A stretch of DNA of 64,000 nucleotides from Agarilytica rhodophyticola (GCF_002157225.2 NZ_CP020038.1:3068501-3132500), one strand, 5' to 3'; positions 1 to 7,038 are shown, numbered from the stretch's first letter. Notes: generated by a model from the sequence alone, not told the origin. Made by a program: numbers and translations.

Positions 1-119
1 CTTCGTATTGCTTTGGGTTCGGTATAACCAAGCTTCTCCGCTAGAGAGATGTCCTTGATCATCGGCTTGCCATCGAATATATGCAGGTCGTAATTGTTAA
101 TTGATATTAAGTTACTCAT
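1..119 (-). CDS. Partial phage regulatory protein (antirepressor-like N-terminus)
   Basis: This gene runs off the left edge; only its first 39 codons are present, starting from the ATG at 117-119. A very strong ribosome site (GGGAGGTGG) lies just upstream, 13 bases after the stop of the next minus-strand gene, so the two are co-transcribed. The visible protein has a short beta-like start followed by IKDISLAEKLGYTEPKAIR, which reads like the first helices of the phage antirepressor (Bro-N/KilA-type) DNA-binding domains. Its position as the second gene of an operon diverging from a CI-like repressor fits that role. The family call is inference from a short stretch; another phage DNA-binding protein is possible. 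Confidence 0.55.
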   Translation of the reverse strand, partial: MSNLISINNYDLHIFDGKPMIKDISLAEKLGYTEPKAIR

Positions 120-132
120 GACTACCACCTCC

Positions 133-321
133 CTATGATGCCTTAGCATTGTGACGATCTATTATTGCGCGAACATCTTGGTAGCAATCTGCAAGCTGCT
201 CTTGAGTCATTGAGCACAAAATAGAGTAGTACTCAGATCTCATCGCCATCCTGCGCTTAGCTCTAAATGCACATAGGGATACAACATTAGTAGGGGATTG
301 TGGTATTTTATTGGTAGCCAT
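133..321 (-). CDS. Small phage early protein, unknown function
   Basis: A 62-residue protein with an Arg/Lys-rich N-terminal half (FRAKRRMAMRSEYY) and an acidic C-terminal half ending in DVRAIIDRHN. It is the first gene of the leftward operon, is transcribed away from the repressor gene, and is followed after 13 bases by the antirepressor-like gene. The region upstream of its start carries the repressor operator dyads at 413-472. This is the place where lambdoid phages keep Cro or other early regulators, but no helix-turn-helix is evident, so the function is left open. Confidence 0.6.
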   Translation of the reverse strand: MATNKIPQSPTNVVSLCAFRAKRRMAMRSEYYSILCSMTQEQLADCYQDVRAIIDRHNAKAS

Positions 322-412
322 GATTAGATCTCGTCGGTCGGTTTTGGTTAGATTCCCGTGGAGGTTGCCGCCTCCTTGGGAATTGTTAAAAGTCCAAATG
401 AATGACTTATGA

Positions 413-472
413 GTCCTATATTAGGACACGAGCAAAGCTTAATCAAGACCTATTCAGGACTTTATTGTCCTA
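413..472. promoter_or_regulatory. Operator cluster of the phage switch
   Basis: Three related dyads lie between the divergent genes. A perfect one, GTCCTATATTAGGAC, occupies 413-427; a weaker GACCTATTCAGGAC occupies 447-460; and AGGAC-6-GTCCT spans about 456-471. All share the half-site GTCCT/AGGAC. Their place between a CI-like repressor and an early operon makes them the likely repressor binding sites. Binding itself is inference. Confidence 0.6.
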
Positions 473-475
473 ATT

Positions 476-504
476 TTGCTGTTTTCTGGTAAAACGTTTA
501 TACT
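476..504 (+). promoter_or_regulatory. Sigma-70-like promoter of the repressor, leaderless
   Basis: TTGCTG (476-481) and TATACT (499-504) are separated by 17 bases. The repressor ATG is at 511, only six bases past the -10 element, so the transcript probably starts at or next to the start codon and has no leader. Leaderless repressor mRNA is known for lambda cI transcribed from PRM. The last operator dyad overlaps the region just upstream of the -35. Confidence 0.55.
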
Positions 505-510
505 GAGCGA

Positions 511-978
511 ATGACAATTACTAGTGAACAAATCCGTGCAGCTCTTGGCGTTCTAAAATGGTCTCGCCGAATTCTGAGCGAAAAAAGCGGAGTAAATGAA
601 AAGACAATTCAGCGCATGGCTGAAGGTAGTGGCGTTCCTAATACGGGAGCGAAATACATTGAAGCTGTTCAGAATGCCTTTGAAAAAGGGGATGAGAAGA
701 GCATAATTAAATTTGTGTTTGACCCTGTTCCTGGTATAGAAATCTATGCAAGCGCTGAGGTAGTTGAGAAAGGCCTTGCTGACTTAACTACTGACGCTGT
801 CAGAATTGCGAAGATCCTTGATGCTTTCCAAAATCTTTCTCCAGAAGAAATCAACCGAATCCAAAAAGAATACCCTGCCGCTGACAAAAAATATTCAGGG
901 AATAAGATAAATATCCTCAGTGACCTCATCAAGACTGACGACTCTAAAAATGATCACCAAGGCTCTGGAGAAGAATAG
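511..978 (+). CDS. CI-like helix-turn-helix phage repressor
   Basis: A 155-residue protein. Residues about 5-50 form an XRE/Cro-like helix-turn-helix: IRAALGVLKWSRRILSEKSG followed by VNEKTIQRMAEG. The remainder is an acidic helical region with no LexA-type protease motif visible. It starts at an ATG directly after a good promoter with no ribosome site, in keeping with a leaderless message. It diverges from a small-gene operon and faces operator dyads, the usual lysogeny-switch layout. The family is well supported by the helix-turn-helix and the context; autoregulation is inferred. Confidence 0.75.
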   Translation: MTITSEQIRAALGVLKWSRRILSEKSGVNEKTIQRMAEGSGVPNTGAKYIEAVQNAFEKGDEKSIIKFVFDPVPGIEIYASAEVVEKGLADLTTDAVRIAKILDAFQNLSPEEINRIQKEYPAADKKYSGNKINILSDLIKTDDSKNDHQGSGEE

Positions 979-1194
979 GGGATATTGGAGTTAAATAACC
1001 AAAGCATGTGATCCGGCATTTTACGACTTTGGTAAGGAAACTCATTTATTCCAGTGCCTTTTCCATTACTCCTACAAAAGATATAGCTTCAATAATGTGG
1101 TGCTGAGTAGAAAGTATTGGTGTGTTAAATAGCTAAAGCACAGCTATTAAAATTTTGGTAAAATAGAGCCAATTTCGAACATGGAGCTTATATA

Positions 1195-1449
1195 GTGAAA
1201 AACCCAAAGCTTATTAAAGTAAAATGGATTGATAGCGCTCAGCCTGTGCCTAGCTGGTCTTTTTTAGAAGACATGCCAGATATGGAAGCTATTAATTGTG
1301 AGTCTGTAGGCTGGCTTGTAGCCGAGAGTGACGATGTTATTATGCTTGCTCCGAACATCGCCAATGTAGGGAGTGAGAGCGCTCAGGGTAGCGGTTTTAT
1401 GCGTATACCTAAGTGCGCCATACTTGATACATCAAGTCTTACTTTTTAG
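1195..1449 (+). CDS. Small phage-type protein, unknown function
   Basis: An 84-residue protein starting at GTG, with GGAG about nine bases upstream. The composition is ordinary, with a compact alternating pattern (VKWIDSAQPVPSW, then SVGWLVAESDDVIMLAPN, ending in a basic strand) that suggests a small beta fold. It overlaps the 3' end of the convergent lysine-rich gene by 11 bases. I recognise the general look of a phage accessory protein but no named family. The spacer before it (979-1194) contains no gene. Confidence 0.6.
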   Translation: MKNPKLIKVKWIDSAQPVPSWSFLEDMPDMEAINCESVGWLVAESDDVIMLAPNIANVGSESAQGSGFMRIPKCAILDTSSLTF

Positions 1450-1594
1450 ATTTTTTCCCTTTAGTTTCATCCTGTCCTAATACAGAGGCAGCCAGGGACT
1501 TTACTTCTGTTTTTGTTGGTTTCTTTTTTCCTGATAGCACTTTACTTGCTAGTGTAGACATCTTGTCTCCAGATTCCTTTTTACCTTTTGCCAT
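1439..1594 (-). CDS. Lysine-rich 51-residue phage protein
   Basis: An open frame read on the minus strand from the ATG at 1592-1594 to TAA at 1439-1441. The product is 51 residues, about a quarter of them Lys, beginning MAKGKKESGDKMSTLASKVL and ending in a KGKKSKK tail. The core (LASKVL, VKSLAASVLGQ) is an amphipathic helix pair, and a purine-rich ribosome site (AAAAGG) precedes the start. It could be a small nucleic-acid-associated protein, judged only from charge. It overlaps the end of the convergent gene. Confidence 0.55.
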   Translation of the reverse strand: MAKGKKESGDKMSTLASKVLSGKKKPTKTEVKSLAASVLGQDETKGKKSKK

Positions 1595-1772
1595 AACAAA
1601 TACCTTTTCTGTTAAAGTGAGATTTCAATCTCCCATATTTCATTAGCTTGCTCAACCCTCTGGCGTAATAGGGCGACTATTGGCACTAAAAGCGCTTAAA
1701 TCAACATTGTTTTTGCTTGAGGGTGTTCTAGTCTTAAGAAACAAATGCACCATAGCGATAGAGGCTAAAGTC

Positions 1773-2270
1773 ATGCAGAAACACACACTTAAAATGATTC
1801 TTAATGGACTTGCAGAGATTAACGAATACAGAGATGCATGTGAGGGTGCAGGTACACATCTAAACAGGCCTCTCGGCTTCTATAAGTTAGTGTCGGCTGC
1901 TGCTATTGAAATAGGCGTTAAAGAGGAGTCCAAAGCCTACAGGGAATTCTTAGCATCAGTTTTGATGATAAACCCAGGCATTGAGATTGACAGCAAAGTT
2001 AATGAATACTGGAAAGACGGCCTTGAGAAAACACCACTAACTCATGGCGGATTAACATGTATTCTTGCAGCAATTGCCGAAATAAACAGCTTCTTTGATA
2101 CTGCTGCAACTCTTATAGGGCTTTCACCTAAAAAAATGCCAGCGCTAGACGGACTTATAGAATGTCTTTCTTTCGAGCTTGATAGGCCATTTCAAGAAAC
2201 ACAAAAAGCGGTCAAAGACATCAAGAGTATTGAAGAGGCTTATGTTTGCGTTGGCATGCTTAAACGCTAA
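1773..2270 (+). CDS. Conserved-looking hypothetical helical protein
   Basis: A 165-residue mostly helical protein. I chose the ATG at 1773, which has GAGG eight bases upstream, over a TTG at 1680 that would add 31 residues of poor quality. It contains two similar halves, each with a helix of the form ILNGLAEINEY or ILAAIAEINSFF, so an internal duplication is possible. No enzyme motif is visible. It lies among phage-type accessory genes; the function is unknown. Confidence 0.6.
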   Translation: MQKHTLKMILNGLAEINEYRDACEGAGTHLNRPLGFYKLVSAAAIEIGVKEESKAYREFLASVLMINPGIEIDSKVNEYWKDGLEKTPLTHGGLTCILAAIAEINSFFDTAATLIGLSPKKMPALDGLIECLSFELDRPFQETQKAVKDIKSIEEAYVCVGMLKR

Positions 2271-2290
2271 TAACTAACCGCTATTAGTCA

Positions 2291-2530
2291 ATGGACTCCG
2301 ACAAACAAAAAGAAACCTTGGCAGCTTTAGCCGCTCAGCAAATCCCCAGCACAACCTGGAGCATTGATCCACTAGGTGATGTGTGGATGATAAATATTGT
2401 CACAGGTCAGGCTGATATTATCATCCATTTTTGTGAGATGAGTGAAGACCAGCAAGAGCGTTTCGCGCAACAGCTAATCAATGATGTCTTAGAAAATAAA
2501 AGGATTTGTAAAGTTGCCAGGGGTGATTAA
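2291..2530 (+). CDS. Small hypothetical protein
   Basis: A 79-residue acidic protein starting 20 bases after the previous stop, so probably in the same transcript. It has a Gln/Ala-rich N-terminal helix, a central beta stretch (DVWMINIVTGQADIIIHF) and a C-terminal helix (QERFAQQLINDVLEN). No family is recognised. The ribosome site is weak. Confidence 0.55.
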   Translation: MDSDKQKETLAALAAQQIPSTTWSIDPLGDVWMINIVTGQADIIIHFCEMSEDQQERFAQQLINDVLENKRICKVARGD

Positions 2531-2532
2531 GC

Positions 2533-2682
2533 CTACTTTTTGAAGTACTCCCATGCCCACCAAGCAAGAACTACAAGCGTTGGCACAAGGCCCATCATCA
2601 AATAAAATAAATAGGCGCATGTAATTATCACAGATATCAAAAATACTTTCACAGCGTATTCGAAGATTTTTTCTTTATTCAT
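2533..2682 (-). CDS. Small membrane protein, 49 residues
   Basis: A minus-strand frame from the ATG at 2680-2682 to TAG at 2533, with GGGAGCG as a good ribosome site. After a short charged N-terminus (MNKEKIFEYAVK) the protein is almost all hydrophobic, forming one or two membrane helices, and ends WAWEYFKK. Small phage membrane proteins of this type include holin-like, superinfection-exclusion and toxin peptides; sequence alone cannot choose between them. It is convergent with the preceding gene, with a two-base gap. Confidence 0.5.
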   Translation of the reverse strand: MNKEKIFEYAVKVFLISVIITCAYLFYLMMGLVPTLVVLAWWAWEYFKK

Positions 2683-2760
2683 TTGCGTGTCGCTCCCTTT
2701 TTTAGTGCTCCAGAAATTTAATGCTATATTAGCATTTCTATCAAACTACAGATAACCAGA

Positions 2761-3369
2761 ATGCCAAATAGATTTGGTCAACTAACCGCCTATCTCGTCG
2801 TTGGAACCGTTCGACACGGTCGAAATAACGTCAATATATGGGAATGTCAGTGTGATTGCGGGCGCATCCTAAATGTAGACCAAAACTCACTTTTCAAACT
2901 AATAGTACCTGCATGTAAAGTGTGCCGCCGCGGGCCATGTGTCGTATGTGGCAAAGACATAATCAACGAAGAATACAGCGTCAAACGCAATACTTGTTCT
3001 GATGAGTGCTGGCGAGAAAACAGGCGGGCAAAACAGCTTGCTGCATATAGAATTAGAGCCGCTAAAGATCCAGATTTTCATAAAAAACACTATCAAGCGG
3101 CGTTGGCCCGCGATCCTGAGCACAATAAAAAGCGTTATCAGAGAAAGCTCGAAAAACTAAGAGCGATGAGCGAAAAAGATAGGAGGGCGTTTCTAGATAA
3201 AGAATATAAAATCTGCAATGAGTGGACGAAGGCCAAGCGGGCGTTTTTACGGGAACATGATCCTGTTGGTTATGAAGCGTTTTTAAAGAAGTGCCGACAG
3301 GGTCATAACCGACATTATCGCAGGAAAAAAGAGAGGGAGAGAAAGGAAGCAGAGGCAAAAAGCTCTTGA
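2761..3369 (+). CDS. Phage zinc-ribbon DNA-binding-type protein
   Basis: A 202-residue protein. The N-terminal 40 residues (RFGQLTAY...WECQCDCG) match the small zinc-ribbon module often found in phage AP2/HNH-associated proteins. A second cluster, CKVCRRGPCVVCG, followed by CSDECW around residues 52-83, can make one or two further zinc sites. The remainder is a long, very basic helical tail rich in Lys, Arg and Tyr, suited to nucleic-acid binding. No HNH catalytic motif is seen. It is the last plus-strand gene before the CRISPR-like repeats. DNA or RNA binding is inference from the zinc ribbons and charge. Confidence 0.6.
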   Translation: MPNRFGQLTAYLVVGTVRHGRNNVNIWECQCDCGRILNVDQNSLFKLIVPACKVCRRGPCVVCGKDIINEEYSVKRNTCSDECWRENRRAKQLAAYRIRAAKDPDFHKKHYQAALARDPEHNKKRYQRKLEKLRAMSEKDRRAFLDKEYKICNEWTKAKRAFLREHDPVGYEAFLKKCRQGHNRHYRRKKERERKEAEAKSS

Positions 3370-3393
3370 GTTCAGCCAGGGCCGAAGCCCCAG

Positions 3394-3522
3394 CCTATAA
3401 GCTGCCTATACGGCAGTGTATTAATGCATATTTCGGCAATATTTATATTTCTAAGCTACCAATTCGGTAGAGTAAAGTTATTGTGTCGTTATGTTTTCTA
3501 AACTACCTAATTGGCAGTGAAT
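3394..3522 (-). CRISPR. Three degenerate type I-F-like CRISPR repeats, short spacers, no cas genes
   Basis: Read on the minus strand, three 28-base units at 3495-3522, 3448-3475 and 3394-3421 match the type I-F repeat consensus at about 22, 21 and 23 of 28 positions (my hand alignment to the remembered consensus). The lowest-coordinate unit keeps the exact Cas6f hairpin CTGCCGTATAGGCAG. The middle unit changes both arms together (CTACC/GGTAG), so the stem is preserved. The remaining unit pairs with one G-U in the minus-strand RNA. Two units keep the 3' TTAGAAA or TTTAGAAA end and one keeps the 5' TTCACTGCC. The gaps between units are 19 and 26 bases instead of the usual 32. The array lies between convergent genes of the phage-like region. 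Confidence 0.7.
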
Positions 3523-3524
3523 CA

Positions 3525-3554
3525 ATAATAGCTCACAGACAAAGTTGCGTGCAA
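3525..3554 (-). promoter_or_regulatory. Putative promoter reading into the I-F-like repeats
   Basis: On the minus strand TTGCAC (3554-3549) and TATTAT (3530-3525) are separated by 18 bases. A transcript from here would start at the first repeat and run through all three units in the orientation in which they fold as Cas6f-type hairpins. The spacing and motifs are good; activity is inferred. Confidence 0.4.
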
Positions 3555-3565
3555 GTTCTTAAAAA

Positions 3566-4000
3566 TTAACTTGCAAGAGTTATCTTATTGTATCGCAAGT
3601 ATTCGTATGCCATTTTTTTTGCTTCGTCTAACTGCGGCGTTTTTTGTAGTTCAATATCGCAATAAGCCCTGCAGGACTCCTCTGTTTTAAATTTTTTAGT
3701 ATCTGCTATATGAATGGATAGTCCTCTATTGTAATAATAATCTTGATAAACAGAGGTTAACCATCGCTGGGTTTGAGCAAGATAGGAATCATAATCAATT
3801 TTATTGCTAGTTGACGTGTACTCTCTAACCTGGTCTTCTATGCTGCCAAAATGTCTTTCCGCCCAAGGCTTTTCTTGAAGAAAAGCCCAAAACCATTAAT
3901 TTTGACTGCTGACTGGATTCCGGAAATTTAAAAAAACCACATCATAAAAGAGATTGCTATCAACCATTTTCGCAAACTCAATACGCGACATTTCGGCCAT
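3566..4000 (-). pseudogene. Small phage gene interrupted by an in-frame TAA
   Basis: The frame from the ATG at 3998-4000 to TAA at 3566 would encode 144 residues but is broken by TAA at 3896-3898, codon 35. On both sides the same frame reads as plausible protein: MAEMSRIEFAKMVDSN before the stop, then WFWAFLQEKPWAERHFG and a Tyr-rich helical section ending KITLAS. A good ribosome site (GGGAGAG) lies in the end of the upstream gene, whose stop is only three bases away, so translation was coupled. It may be a decayed gene, a sequencing error or a recoding site. The function is not recognised. Confidence 0.6.
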
Positions 4001-4003
4001 AAC

Positions 4004-4264
4004 TTATTGCTCTCCCAAAGCATCTATTATTTTGTGTTGTATGGATTTAACAGTTTTATAAAAGCCCGAACCTTCTTCAATGTCTAACAGCGCTTCACTT
4101 TCATTTTCAATTTTTTTTGATAGATCATCTCTTGACCATTTTGCGTTCATAGCTACATTTAAGTGATTGTGGAGTTCGTTAAGAACCTCCATTTCCAAAT
4201 CATTCGCCATTTCTTTTTGAAAATTGATTTCTTCAACAATTGACTGAATTAACTCAAAAGACAT
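4004..4264 (-). CDS. Small acidic helical protein in operator-controlled operon
   Basis: An 86-residue protein. I place the start at the ATG at 4262-4264 because AAGGAAGG precedes it and because the promoter -10 box (4310-4305) lies upstream of it; a longer frame would begin inside the promoter. The protein is acidic and almost entirely helical (VEEINFQKEMANDLEMEVLNEL), probably coiled-coil. Small acidic proteins of this kind in phage operons include DNA mimics and anti-CRISPRs, but there is no sequence match I recognise. It is followed directly by the interrupted gene. Confidence 0.6.
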   Translation of the reverse strand: MSFELIQSIVEEINFQKEMANDLEMEVLNELHNHLNVAMNAKWSRDDLSKKIENESEALLDIEEGSGFYKTVKSIQHKIIDALGEQ

Positions 4265-4304
4265 TTGAAAACCTTCCTTACCGTTGAATTGTTTGATGAT
4301 TTTA

Positions 4305-4332
4305 ATTATACACAATTATTGTGTGAAATCAA
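4305..4332 (-). promoter_or_regulatory. Promoter with palindromic operator in the spacer
   Basis: On the minus strand TTGATT (4332-4327) and TATAAT (4310-4305) are 16 bases apart. The spacer is filled by the palindrome ACACAAT-A-ATTGTGT (4310-4324), an ideal position for repression. A near-identical copy (14 of 15 positions the same) lies at 4575-4589, upstream of the small DNA-binding gene 4346-4534, and a half-site lies at 4343-4354. This suggests that the small protein controls itself and the downstream genes. Confidence 0.6.
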
Positions 4333-4345
4333 CAAAAACAAACAA

Positions 4346-4534
4346 CTATTGTGTATTTTTGCGCTTTTGCATCTCGATGTGGCCTAGGATGACGGATTTA
4401 AACAGATATGGGTTAGTCTTATGCCAGTTCTGGAGTGTGTTGACGTGCTTATCTATCTTTTCCGCGACATCTTCGAGGCTCTTCGCTCCTAGCTTCTTAG
4501 CTGTGTCTGAGGCGCTGCTATGTGTAGTATTCAT
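4346..4534 (-). CDS. Small helix-turn-helix protein, likely local repressor
   Basis: A 62-residue protein with a Cro-size fold. The stretch SLEDVAEKIDKHVNTLQNWH reads as helix-turn-recognition helix, followed by KTNPYLFKSVILGHIEMQKRK. It is flanked by palindromic sites built on ACACAATTATTGTGT at 4310 and 4575. The genes downstream on the same strand are small and of unknown function. Such an arrangement is also typical of Aca regulators, which repress anti-CRISPR operons through inverted repeats. The family assignment is by shape, not by a recognised match. Confidence 0.55.
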   Translation of the reverse strand: MNTTHSSASDTAKKLGAKSLEDVAEKIDKHVNTLQNWHKTNPYLFKSVILGHIEMQKRKNTQ

Positions 4535-4574
4535 AATTATCTAATTTACTGTAATCAAACTGTATTCTAATTAT

Positions 4575-4589
4575 GAACAATTATTGTGT
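4575..4589. promoter_or_regulatory. Second copy of the palindromic operator
   Basis: GAACAATTATTGTGT matches the operator at 4310-4324 at all but one position and lies 41 bases upstream of the start of the small helix-turn-helix gene. Autoregulation is inferred from the repeat and its placement. Confidence 0.5.
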
Positions 4590-4859
4590 ATTGCGCTAGA
4601 AGAGATTAAAGAAGCCGCCACCGGCAAAATAGCCCAGTCCCTGGCAAGTAGCCGGTAGTTGGTGACGGCGTGGAATATTGTGCCAAAACTCGCTGCGTAG
4701 AAATAGGCGACATAACGGTTAATCTTTGTGCGACATATCTTACATTACGCGCCACAAATTGTGCCCGATTTTGTGCCCGGTTTGCGCCTCTAAACTGCAT
4801 TTAAGCCCCTCTATAGGCCGCATTATACGGCGTTTTAGTTGATGTATAAGGTGTCATTT

Positions 4860-4919
4860 GGGACTTAAAATCCCCCGATCATTGCGATCGTGCCGGTTCA
4901 AGTCCGGCCCCGGGCACCA
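4860..4919 (+). other. tRNA-Leu(UAA) 3' fragment, integration scar (att site)
   Basis: These 60 bases contain the anticodon arm with TAA (GGGACTTAAAATCCC), a variable arm (CGATC/GATCG), the T arm (GCCGGTTCAAGTCCGGC) and an acceptor end with CCA. The D arm and 5' acceptor strand are absent; the preceding bases do not form them. Phages and islands often integrate into the 3' half of tRNA genes and duplicate it, so this marks the right border of the phage-like region. Upstream, TTGTGCCCG occurs twice (4759-4767, 4771-4779) and may be a recombinase arm site. No integrase gene is found in 4592-4859. Confidence 0.75.
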
Positions 4920-6060
4920 CTAACACTTTGTTTTTAAATAGCTTTTTAATTTAATCCTCTTCAATATCCTCTTTATTATTCTGTGCCTGTTTTTCTCCTG
5001 TATCAACGTCCCCCTTGAAATTAACCATATTTATCGATATGCCGTGATAACTCTTTTCAGTTGTAGGCTTGTTTATAGAAACCTGACAGTAGGTGTATTG
5101 TGTGCAAGTAGTTTTGCTTTCTCGGTGTCTCATACGCTAAAAGTCCACTTTTTATCTCGCGTTTGCTCCAGTACAGCTATTTAAGTTTATCCTGAATAGG
5201 GGTATGTAGGAGAATAATGCGTTATTCTTTATTTCTGGTGCCCACCAATAGAATTATTAAATATGTTTGATTGTTAAAAGATGTGTCACATCCGTAAAGC
5301 ACACATGATTAAGCAATCTTTTGTGGTACTCAAGCGCCACAGGCGATTAGTGATTAATAAATAGCAGAGTGCAATTATTAACGGCTATAAAAAACCTTAA
5401 TACGGGCAACAATTTTTTGTCCTACTTCCTTTTATATTTTGAACGGCTAATAGTGAACAAGTTTCGTGTTTAATCAGTGTAAAAAACTATTTGTCGCTGC
5501 ATAGTGTCCACGGTATAGCAACTCACAATAATTACCTTTACTGCTCACCTAGGTGTCACCTCACGGTATGCTCGGATAGCGCCATGTTCTTTTAATAAGG
5601 GAATCGGGTTTGTTGTAAAAAGGTATACTGTCCTTCAGAAGCGCATTGGCTAGTTTCTTCTCTGTGCTAAAACAATCGTTTCTCGGTAAGACTGATTAAT
5701 TGTAAGCGCATACATAAGCGGTCTTTCTGAGTGGCAATTTTCGCAAAGTGTGTATCTGACTTTTTAAAAACATTGCCTTCTTTTTAAGGCAGTATTTCTA
5801 CTTCGAGAAATTTGTGTAATAGGTGGGTCATTTTTTAAATCCGTTCTTTGTTGATCATTCGGATAGCTATAGACAAATAAAAACTGATAGAAAAACCAAG
5901 CCTGTGTAGGCTTGGGTGATCGATTATTGAGGGGGAGCGTTTAAGAATCAACTCAGGCACACAAAAACACGTAGTAGAGATATCAACCCTAACGGCCATG
6001 ATTGACAGAGGCTTACTTTAGAAAATATCAAGCATAAAATACAGATACCCCTTATTTATT
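4920..6060. other. Non-coding stretch between element border and biosynthetic region
   Basis: About 1.1 kb without a convincing gene. A 60-codon minus-strand frame at 4951-5133 lacks a good ribosome site and any recognisable fold. A weak hairpin TGCCTT/AAGGCA lies at 5774-5791. Otherwise only a terminator (5891-5915) is supported. Confidence 0.5.
5891..5915 (-). terminator. Rho-independent terminator, minus strand
   Basis: On the minus strand, CCAAGCC and GGCTTGG form a 7-bp stem with a TACACA loop, followed at once by TTTTT. It lies about 185 bases past the stop of the deiminase-like gene ending at 6100. Confidence 0.65.
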
Positions 6061-6099
6061 ATAATAACTTATATATGCATCATCTGCTTTATATTGTGC

Positions 6100-7038
6100 T
6101 TAGCTAAGTGCCATAACGCAATATAATCCCCCCCCCATTTGATAAAACTTTTGCATATCTGGATGTTCTAGAACAATAATATTGGGAGACATATCATATT
6201 TGGCTAGTATTTTTTTCAATGTTTCTAGGTGCTCTTTGTCTCTTTCTTGTGTAATTGGAAAAAGTAAATTGTCACCACAGTCTACGAAGTCAAAAATATT
6301 TCCAACATAACTTTCTACTCCCTCATCATTTATTTCACCACAGATATCAAAACTAATAGGTTCAATATCGTCGTAGAAATCTCTGAAATTTGATAGAACA
6401 AAGTCTTCGTTTACATAATTTGGATTGTAAATTAAAACACTATTTAATAATTGTCTAATAGCAATATCTATGTGCATTGTTTCTGAATCAACATCAAGAC
6501 ACACAATGTTTTTAGTGTGAAAGTAGTATTCTAAAGTATTATTTAATTCTTCCTTGGATATATTAGGATTGTCATCATATATACAGCCCGATATTAGTAT
6601 TTTGTCATAAAACCACTCGAAAATTCCGAAATCTAACTTTATTGGTACTTCTTGTATAGGTAATTCACCTTTAGATAAAAAACGAATTAGCTTTTCTTGA
6701 TCTTCTGGATAGTCACAGGACTTAAAATAGAAGTATTTATGTTCGTCTTTTTTATCCTCGTTTTCCTCAAGATAATGCCGCTGCGGGAAAATGTCACCAA
6801 GCCAGATATCATTAAAATCTATTTCGGCACACTCTACATTCCGACCAATAGATTCCCTATGGTTGGTATTAAAATCATTAAGGTCGCAGCTGTAAATCTG
6901 AACATCAATATCCTTTGGTATTTGGGTTACAATATAGGCAAAGAGATCACATAATTCATGACGTAGTTTTATTTTATTAGGGAAAATTAGATGTATTTTG
7001 TCTTTTTCCGAGCTTTCTGATAGTGAGTTGACGGTCAT
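6100..7038 (-). CDS. Divergent agmatine deiminase/PAD-family (guanidine-modifying) protein
   Basis: A 312-residue protein. The order of motifs follows the agmatine deiminase/peptidylarginine deiminase superfamily: an acidic region IDFNDIWLGDIFP where the family has its D-x-W-x-R-D motif, then ETMHIDIAIRQL as the H-x-D motif, and GGGLYCVMA at the C-terminus where the family has GGG-x-H-C with the catalytic Cys. The His of that last motif is Tyr here and the early Arg is missing, so activity may be altered. These enzymes hydrolyse guanidino groups to ureido groups or transfer amidino groups. It is transcribed away from the NRPS operon and next to a second guanidine-modifying enzyme. The assignment is from motif order only. 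Confidence 0.5.
   Translation of the reverse strand: MTVNSLSESSEKDKIHLIFPNKIKLRHELCDLFAYIVTQIPKDIDVQIYSCDLNDFNTNHRESIGRNVECAEIDFNDIWLGDIFPQRHYLEENEDKKDEHKYFYFKSCDYPEDQEKLIRFLSKGELPIQEVPIKLDFGIFEWFYDKILISGCIYDDNPNISKEELNNTLEYYFHTKNIVCLDVDSETMHIDIAIRQLLNSVLIYNPNYVNEDFVLSNFRDFYDDIEPISFDICGEINDEGVESYVGNIFDFVDCGDNLLFPITQERDKEHLETLKKILAKYDMSPNIIVLEHPDMQKFYQMGGGLYCVMALS

Noticed and set aside
3394-3522. An ordinary working CRISPR array
   Set aside because: The repeats are degenerate, the spacers are 19 and 26 bases, and no cas gene or leader is present. It is listed only as CRISPR-like.
4606-4800. A 64-codon minus-strand frame next to the tRNA fragment, considered as an integrase remnant
   Set aside because: It has no integrase motif and no ribosome site; the composition looks like border DNA with short direct repeats.
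4860-4919. A complete tRNA-Leu gene
   Set aside because: The D arm and 5' acceptor strand are missing, so it cannot fold as a full tRNA.
4951-5133. A 60-codon minus-strand frame
   Set aside because: There is no good ribosome site, no recognisable fold and no neighbouring gene in the same direction.
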